Positions 57,210 to 64,000 of a stretch of DNA of 64,000 nucleotides are shown in pieces. Position 1 is the first letter of the stretch. Every line of letters starts with the position of its first letter. The notes under the pieces are model-generated. The model was not told the origin of the DNA. It did no database searches and was given only the letters and a program-made list of their open reading frames with translations. The DNA is from Flammula alnicola (Eukaryota > Basidiomycota > Agaricomycetes > Agaricales > Strophariaceae). The position numbers and the translations under genes were made by a program. The stretch lies in contig JADNRV010000019.1 in the NCBI GenBank assembly GCA_015499995.1, positions 1 to 64,000 on the forward strand. The letters run 5' to 3'.

Positions 57210-58467
57210 ATGTCGGCGCCTACATTGCAGTTCACCCTCCCCGATCTCCTCGCCAAGTTTCCGTGGCCTCGAAACCTCAGTGAACATTACCGTGAGGCGA
57301 AGGCCGAGTCCAGCGCTTGGACTGAATCGTATCATCCCTTCGACGAAGAGGGTCTGCGGGTTTCAACCTTTGTGATTTCAGTGAGAAGCGTTCTCCCCCT
57401 TTCCCGATACATAAGTCTGATTTAACTGCAGACCTCCTTGCCTCTCTCGCATATTCTCCTCGAGAGAAAGGTGAGTGCTCTCAGGTTCCAGATGTGCTAT
57501 TGTCGGATCACCGACATTTTCCTTCTCTTTAGAACTCATCAGACTCGGCTGTGATCTGATGAATTTATTTTATGTTTATGATGAATATACCGACATCGCG
57601 GATGGCGAGGGCGCCGGTAAGATTCGGGACATCGTAATGGACGCAATGCGAAATCCCCACAAACCGAGGCCGGAAGGCGAGCTTCTGGTTGGGGAGATGG
57701 CTCGCGAGTTCGTACCATCTATTCCTTCGTCTTCGCCAGATTTTGATCCTCAAATTTCTAGTTTCTGGATTCGGGCGTCAAACTTTGTATCCCCCGACGC
57801 ACACTGCCTGCCTCACTTTATTAGGGATTTTGATACCTACACGGACGCTGTGGCCAGGGAAGCAGACGATCGTGCCAAACGCCGATATCGAGGCTTCCAG
57901 GACTACCTCTCTATTCGTCGAGACTCATCTGGATGTCTTCCAAGCTTTGCACTTTGCGAGTTTGGGCTCGATTTACCGGAAGAGGCATTCCATCATCCCC
58001 GAATGGCTGCCCTTCGAGAACAAGGAACTGATTTAATAGCAATTGGAAATGTACGTCGTTCATAATCTCGGATTTAAGTAACGCTGACAACTGGTAATTA
58101 TTGTGTGACAGGACATTGATTCATACGCTATGGAGAAAGCTCGGGGTTGGAACTGCACAACTCCGTTGAGCTAGTTATGGTGGAACATGACCTTGACGTT
58201 CAAAGTGCTATCGATTGGCTCGAACGCTATGCTGCCGGAGTTCATGCAGGCTTCCTCGACAACGTTGCCAACATGCCTTCGTGGGGAGAGGCCGTCGATC
58301 GGAGGGTGAAGATGTACATCGACGGCATTGCTCAATGGGTTCGGGGTAATGATGATTGGACCTTCGAGAGTGGTCGTTACTTCGGAACCAAAGGACTGGA
58401 GGTTCAGAAAACCAGAGTCATGACCCTCTTACCTCCCACCAAAGGTTTCGTAAAGAAATCTGCATAG
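57210..58467 (+). CDS. sesquiterpene synthase (class I terpene cyclase), two -1 frameshifts
   Basis: Four exons (57210-57380, 57432-57470, 57533-58050, 58112-58467) encode about 361 aa of a basidiomycete terpene synthase. The Asp-rich motif is DEYTD (about 87-91), the NSE motif is NDIDSYAME (N243, S247, E251), and the C-terminal Arg-Tyr pair is in SGRYFG. Flanks such as GCDLMNLFYVYDEYTDIAD and NMPSWG are typical of the clade that includes protoilludene-type cyclases; the product cannot be deduced. Exon 1 is one base short (CGGGTTTC at 57358-57365, before FNLCDF). Exon 4 is one base short at GGGG 58143-58146, just after the NSE helix (KARG). As written both shifts end translation early. Both sit at homopolymers, so a consensus error is possible. 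No other biosynthetic genes adjoin it. Confidence 0.9.
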
Positions 58468-59497
58468 TCAATTAAATGTATATTATATGTATATGTAAGA
58501 GTTTATCTTTTGTCGAAGTTATTTAAGTGCTTTCGATGTGGCGGAAATATCAAGAGAGAATCGATTCAATATCGTCGGAGTGAGCGGACACTGGACCTGC
58601 TCAGCGGTGCATAGCTTTGTCCGTCTCTCCCATGTTTTCTTTTGTGGTATAAGTTAGACCACATGCATATTGCTTTTACCCGAAATAAAACGCGTTATCT
58701 ACAAAATGTTTTTTCGCAGTCAACGCGATGCTTTCGGAAGATCAAACCGCTTGTACGTGTGTTGAAATTATTGGGAATGTCAGGAATTCCGGATAGACTT
58801 TCTGGAAACCAGTGCATGTTTCTACGAATTTGATTAGCCCCCATTTCGGGACCGCGCCTCGGCACCGGTTTGTTGTTCCAGAAATCCAAACGCACTTACC
58901 AGTTCAGGAACGTTCAACGTTCAGGAGTCACCAAGATACGAATCCACTACCCAAAGTGAAGAGCAAGTTATTCGAGGGGTATGTAAAAAAAACAATCCTT
59001 GTATACCTTAAATTATACGGGAACATAAGGACAAGTGTTAATAGTGAACAGTCTGAGTCTGACGAAACAGATTCTACTTTTACGAGGATATATCCTCGAC
59101 GACAACGACTTCTCGACTCCAGTCTGCAGAGGGTACGGCCGATGGGACCGGTGCCCGATTCCAAGTCTAAGAAATCGACTCGAATACGCGCAGGTGAAAT
59201 CGAGATGCGGCGGATAAGGGATAGAAACATAACTGGCAGATGGCACCGAACTCTTTGGGTATGGTGATAAGATATATGAGGATGATAAGTTGACCCATGG
59301 GAGTGCGATGCAATATTGACGACATTGGATTGGAAAAAGCAAATGAACACGAGACAGCAGGATACATGGAGATGAGACGGAAGATGAAAGCGACAATAGT
59401 GGACGGCAGGAGGATGAACAAAGATGCGACTGACGGGATAGTGCAAGCTGATGATGAAAGATGGCAAAGGTGAGCTGTTTTCGGTCTAGGGTGGGGC
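58468..59497. other. convergent intergenic region, no gene seen
   Basis: Between the stops of the terpene synthase and xylulose kinase genes. Long open frames on both strands (58812-59267, 58928-59467) overlap each other and carry no motif. Confidence 0.45.
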
Positions 59498-62346
59498 TTA
59501 TACAATCCCTTTGAACACCATTGTCTCAAGTCGTGAATATTCCGGCACGATGGAAGCATACGTCATGAATGCATCGACGTCTGGTTCAGCGACCTTGGCT
59601 AAGCCAAGTTGTGCCTCTGCATCGGATGTCGCCAATGCGACGACGGGCGTAAGAGGAGTTGGCGTCGTCGGCGTCGCCGCACCAGCATTCCCATTCGTTT
59701 GGGTACTTGAAGACGCCGAAAGCCCAGGGGCCATGATTCCCAAGTTGCTCAGTGCGAGGTCGGGAGTGGTGAACGCGGAGGAAGGTGGCATACCCGAACT
59801 CGTGCTGCTGTCTGCGGTCGAGTTTGTTTGCGTGCGCAACCTGGACTGGCCGATGGCGATGGTCTCATTGAAGGCAGCACCGTAAACTCCTCCCCCGATA
59901 ACCCCAAGGTTCCCGTGAGCACCTACTACCGATCTCCCGTTCCTCTCATTCTCAATCTCCTCGTCCTCATCTTCTTCACAAACACTGTGTTTCCCAGTCC
60001 TAAACGTGACCCAGGGTGTCCATACGGCGTGCTGGTCCCGCTATTGGCACCACTGCTTCCTCCCAGCCCTGTAACAGCACTCGTCGCACCGTTGATATTG
60101 CTCCTGAGAAGCGTCCCGCCTGTGGAGACCCATCTCTTGCCAAGAAGCCTCTTCATTTCGTCTTCGAACACACCAAGGCCACCTGTACCCCACTCGCGAC
60201 TCCATACCCAGCGTGCAAGGTATGCGCCACCGAGGGCCACACGGCTCGGGTAACCCTGTGCAGGGGCGTTGCGATGTGGGACTACCTGAGCGGAGTCGAT
60301 CTGGGTTAAGGGAACGAACACAGGAGCATTGAAGATGTCCCCGACGAGGTTAGCCACGCTAGGGAAGTTGGCTGCTGCTCCGGTAGCAAGAATTCGCGTT
60401 GGGAGAGGGGAATGATCATATGGATCAAAAGACAGCCCAAGGCTCGACAAGGCCGAGTTCGTCCGTCCGGAGAATGGGGGTGGCGTGGGGCTCACACTGG
60501 CTTTACGGGAGGTGCCAAGGACGCCAGTGGATATCATGTGAGACCACTTGACACGGAAAGCAAGAATTTGGCTCTCAAGGAGGCAACGTGGGTTTGCACG
60601 CAGATCTCGGAACTCGTTGACTTTGATACCTGTCTCGAAGCGATAGATACCCTTGACGCGTGCGAAGGGGTAGGCGTCGGGCTGGAGGTGCCAGAAGCTG
60701 AAGAGTTTGTCATCAAGCCTGGTTGCAAGGATCCGTAAGTATCATCAGAGGACCAGTATTCTATATTACACACCCTATGGAACCGCCTGGAGGGACGATA
60801 GCTACCAGGCGATCGAAGGCACTCCAACTTTTGGTGTACATGTCACGGACAAGCGCCCGAGGAACATCAGCATTTCTAGACAGGCAAAGCAATTAGTCCA
60901 TGTTTTTACTTCTATGGGTAGATCGGTGGAACATACCTGCTAGTAAGTACTGCAATATATTTACGCTTTTCGTTCGTATCTTGAGCAGGATGAGGGAATA
61001 AATTATAAAGACGAGTAGGAATATAATGCTGGGCTGGTGCGAGTAATGTATCCATGGGCCCAAATGAAATGACGGCGTCTCCAGGTGAGGGAAGTTGTGA
61101 GAGATATGAGGCTAAGTAGTCGGTCGTGAAAGGCGCCACAATGGTATCTGTAAAAATAATTTTCATCTGAGCATGAATGAAAGGGAAAAAATGGAGCGAA
61201 TTACCCGGGTCAAAGCCGTAGCGTTCTACAAGGTATCTTGAGACGTTTCCCGCTTTCCTTGAACCTCCTGAAACGTCCACGTCGCCGAGCCAACCCCTCA
61301 CTCGTCTACCTTCCTCTCTGCTCCCTCCCACAATGTCCAGCACACCCTCGTCCCAGTAACCTTGGCCCGCTGTGTGACCTGGGGAGACGGCATTGTGGTT
61401 GGCGCCATGGACCCAGGCGCCAGTCGCACATGCCTCCGCCTCGCCCATGCTGGTCCATTTTCCAGTAATCAGGCTTCCCATAAAAGCGCTGGCAAGCTGA
61501 ACGCGACCGGTTCGAGCCCAGACTTCTTGTGGCCACGTTTCGCGCACTCGAAGAAGCTGAGCAGCGACCATAGACGCATTGGCGCAGTTGCCAACGCGGG
61601 CGGCCATGTGATCTGGGCCTCCTAATAAAGCCTCGATGGCAAGACCATGAGTCTGCGAGGATGTATCTTGGGCAACAGGGGTATTTGGGAGAGAGAAGGT
61701 TTGTGCCGGAAACTGGGAATGTAATGGCACGTGCGGATCTAGCGATGAGAGAGAAGGAACGGTGGTTGATTTCCACCATACAAGTGCATGCTACGGAAAC
61801 GAGTTCAGAAGAATTTCTAGTAGAAAGTACGTACTTCCTACCTGAGCGGCGCCTCCGATGGCTTTGATTTTCGTTAAGTCATAATTTCGGTGAAGTTTTT
61901 CGAGAAGAGCATCTATATCACGTGGTCGTGTAAGTGCGGGAACATAAGGGGGTTGCCAAATCGGGCACGACGCTCGCATGATCAAAGCCTCCCAAAAAGA
62001 AAAAAAATTGGTTCCGCTAACAGCGCAAACAGTGGAGAATACAGGATGTAATTCTTACCAAGACCTTTAAGCCACATCTCTATCGGGGTCGTGTATGCCT
62101 CCCCCGGAGTCGTGAAGATACCACCCTGAGTCCTATGAGAGGGGCAGTTGATCAGGACAAGGACCTCGTGAAGAACGCTGGGAAAGCAAGATGAACGCAC
62201 TGGTATTCTGGTAATTCGGAGTCAAAGTCGACGCATTCCACGCCCACGAGCTCTAGACTTTCGTCTACTATCGACGCACGCAGCTGATCAATTCCCAACT
62301 CAATCCCTAGGAAGAGCGATGGGCCAGTTTTCGCTATAGCAGGCAT
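59498..62346 (-). CDS. XKS1: D-xylulose kinase, FGGY family, one -1 frameshift
   Basis: Seven exons (62346-62201, 62132-62059, 61912-61842, 61790-61205, 61147-60937, 60875-60774, 60718-59498) give about 803 aa. It begins with the sugar-kinase strand SLFLGIELGIDQLRASIVD and continues KAIGGAAQHALVWWK, GGPDHMAARVGNCANAS, ITGKWTSMGEAEACATGAW, DAVISFGPMDTLLAPAQHY, VPPGGSIGLDDKLFSFW and an FGGY-type C-domain (VALGGAYLARW). It phosphorylates D-xylulose to xylulose-5-phosphate, feeding the pentose phosphate pathway. Longer than yeast Xks1 because of Ser/Pro/Gly-rich insertions in the last exon. That exon is one base short: the frame changes at about 59977, after GNTVF, inside an acidic loop (EEDEDEEIENERN), while both sides are clearly kinase. 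The final codons end MVFKGIV. Confidence 0.93.
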
Positions 62347-64000
62347 GTTTTGGCGCTGGTGTGTCGTATGGTATTGGTACGGATATATTAGATGCTGGTA
62401 TCTTCGACGTGGTATTCAAGTAAGTGATGGGTGTATTGTATTCCGGAGATCCTTTTGTGTTCGTCGGTGTCTGGAACCCGGCCTCGTAGGGTATTATGCT
62501 GCTGAGCTGAGCTTGATAGACGAAAAGGAACGTGAGGTGGCAAGTCTAGTGGGAGGAAAGCAAAATGGTGAAGTTTCTGAAAAGAATCGTGGGTCCCTCG
62601 TCGTCCGTGGCGGTCGAGTGTCGGTCTTTGGGTCGTGAGCTGGTGGAAGAAGAAGGAGATGTCAAGGCTGGAAAGAAGGAAAAGATGGAAATGTCCTCGT
62701 TCTCAGGCCCTTCGCGTCTCCAAGTGTTTGTCTGCTGTCCATCAAGGCTGCTCAATTATGTAAGCTCTGTTTCACCTATTCCGTTTCTATCTTCTCACGC
62801 TGTCTTTCACTTTCTCTAGCTTTGACTCCAGAGGCCTCGCGAAATTCTAGAGAGCATGCCCTTGTGTCTTTTTCTTGAAAAAATCTCTAGGGCATGCAAG
62901 TCCTATCTGATATGTCTCGCAATTATGTCCGATGGTCTGAGGCACATGTCCAGTAGAAGCTCATTGATTTCTGATAGTACCTCGCACAATTGTTATGCCC
63001 GCGACATGGCGTGTGTCCCCCTGCGTCCAATTCCACCTTCTTTGCGACCCCTTTGATCCAGCCGTTTTTTAGGCGCAAACCGCTGCACTCTTGCGACGTG
63101 TCAGTTGGCGACTAGCTGATTCGTAACGATGGACGGCATCGGTCCATGCAAAATACCCCTCGAGGCCCTCGGCCATTTCAATTTTTGACAACCGTTAAAA
63201 TAGACGACCGGAGTGTTAACGGTGCTGTTGCAAAGATCCTCGATATCGACTCTTATTCAAAAACACGTACTTATCGCAGCCTACAACTCCTTGGGGTTTC
63301 GGACTTGTACGAGTGAATTTGTGAATCATGACTTTCAAGCCAATAAATTCTAAATTTAGGTACCCAACGTATTCTCACCCGGCGCTCAAACAAGTACATA
63401 TATACGCAGAAAGCATCGGCGGACGAGACTCGCGAAGAACTGCAATCAGGCTTGCGATTCTAGCGGTAGACCGGTCCGACCGGAATCACCGGATCACTAG
63501 CATTCCGGAATGAGAATGCAATCCGATGCAGTCATCCACTCTCAACAACGAACTCCCACCACCACTGCTCCGCAGCATTGGAAATGTCCACCGCCTTCCA
63601 GATTTTTGGATATTTTATCAGCAGACTTGGAAAGGTTCGTTATATTTGTATTGTCTCAGGCTGTTCGGGACGACATCAGCCTGTGCTCTCGACAGTAACT
63701 CACCTCTTTTGCGGCTAGCTGGGATCATGGGGTACTACCTCTTATCTTTCGGGGGGACTCTATATATTTCTCGTGAGACGATTAGCATATGCGGTGAGCT
63801 ACATCCTACGTGATAGCATCTTCTCGACTGAAAGAGGGGCGCATATATTCCAAAAATCTCTAGCAAACAGCTGGTGTCGTACCGCGTCTTCGGGTCAATT
63901 GTATTAGGTTCCTTCTGGCTTGTCTCTTGACCAACCGATACCGGTGTGACTACAACTCACATTCTATCTCCCCGATTTCTTTGCTTAATGCATATTTTTA
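62347..64000. other. no gene seen to the window end
   Basis: Upstream region of the xylulose kinase gene. A + strand frame at 62565-62762 (starts MVKFLKRIVGPSSS, followed by a GTAAGC donor) could be a first exon of a divergent gene, but no continuation was found. The last kilobase shows only short frames. Confidence 0.35.

Noticed and set aside
58812..59467. Overlapping open frames of 151 and 179 codons on opposite strands
   Set aside because: They lie in the convergent region between two genes and have no motifs or splice signals; both appear to be chance frames.

Overview
The window is nuclear DNA of a filamentous basidiomycete, most likely an Agaricomycete. Evidence: genes are packed with GT-AG introns of about 50-60 bp. 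The gene set also fits: a macrofage-activating-glycoprotein-type secreted protein, a DyP peroxidase, an alcohol (methanol) oxidase of the wood-decay type, a basidiomycete-type sesquiterpene synthase and an NLR-like NTPase with very regular TPR repeats. The species cannot be named from the sequence. Gene models were assembled by hand from splice sites, reading-frame phase and protein families recalled from memory; no database was searched.

Layout. 1-4.1 kb: three tandem + strand genes for small secreted, eight-cysteine (CFEM-like), Ser/Thr/Gly-tailed proteins, the first cut by the window edge. 4.7-14.8 kb: a direct tandem duplication. The larger copy is an NLR-type gene (helical N-terminal domain, NACHT, 14 TPR units) with an in-frame TGA in unit 8. 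The smaller copy keeps the same promoter, leader and C-terminal TPRs but has lost the helical domain and the NTPase. An amidohydrolase relic lies between the copies. 14.8-21.4 kb: MON2, divergent from the short copy. 22.5-25.4 kb: a secreted glycoprotein and a CYSTM membrane peptide. 26.7-27.8 kb: magnesium-dependent phosphatase 1 (MDP1). 28.8-32.6 kb: an orphan ORF, a secreted protein made of two nearly identical exon pairs separated by a Kex2-like site, and a 2OG-Fe(II) oxygenase. 34-36 kb: DyP peroxidase. 36.8-38.6 kb: DIM1/DIB1 and an unidentified gene. 39.4-48 kb: a cyclin-box-like protein and a FAB1-type lipid kinase without a FYVE domain. 49.9-62.3 kb: alcohol oxidase, cyclophilin H, sesquiterpene synthase and xylulose kinase.

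Functional themes. Housekeeping genes for endosome/vacuole traffic (MON2, FAB1) and the spliceosomal tri-snRNP (DIM1, cyclophilin H) are mixed with lifestyle genes. Alcohol oxidase makes H2O2 and formaldehyde from methanol, and DyP consumes H2O2. Cell-surface and secreted proteins dominate 1-4 kb and 22-31 kb.

Caution. Exon-phase arithmetic shows six separate one-base losses at short homopolymers in four conserved genes: MDP1 (two), alcohol oxidase, terpene synthase (two) and xylulose kinase. They may be consensus errors or real decay. In contrast MON2, the FAB1-like gene, DyP, DIM1 and the cyclin-like gene are phase-perfect.
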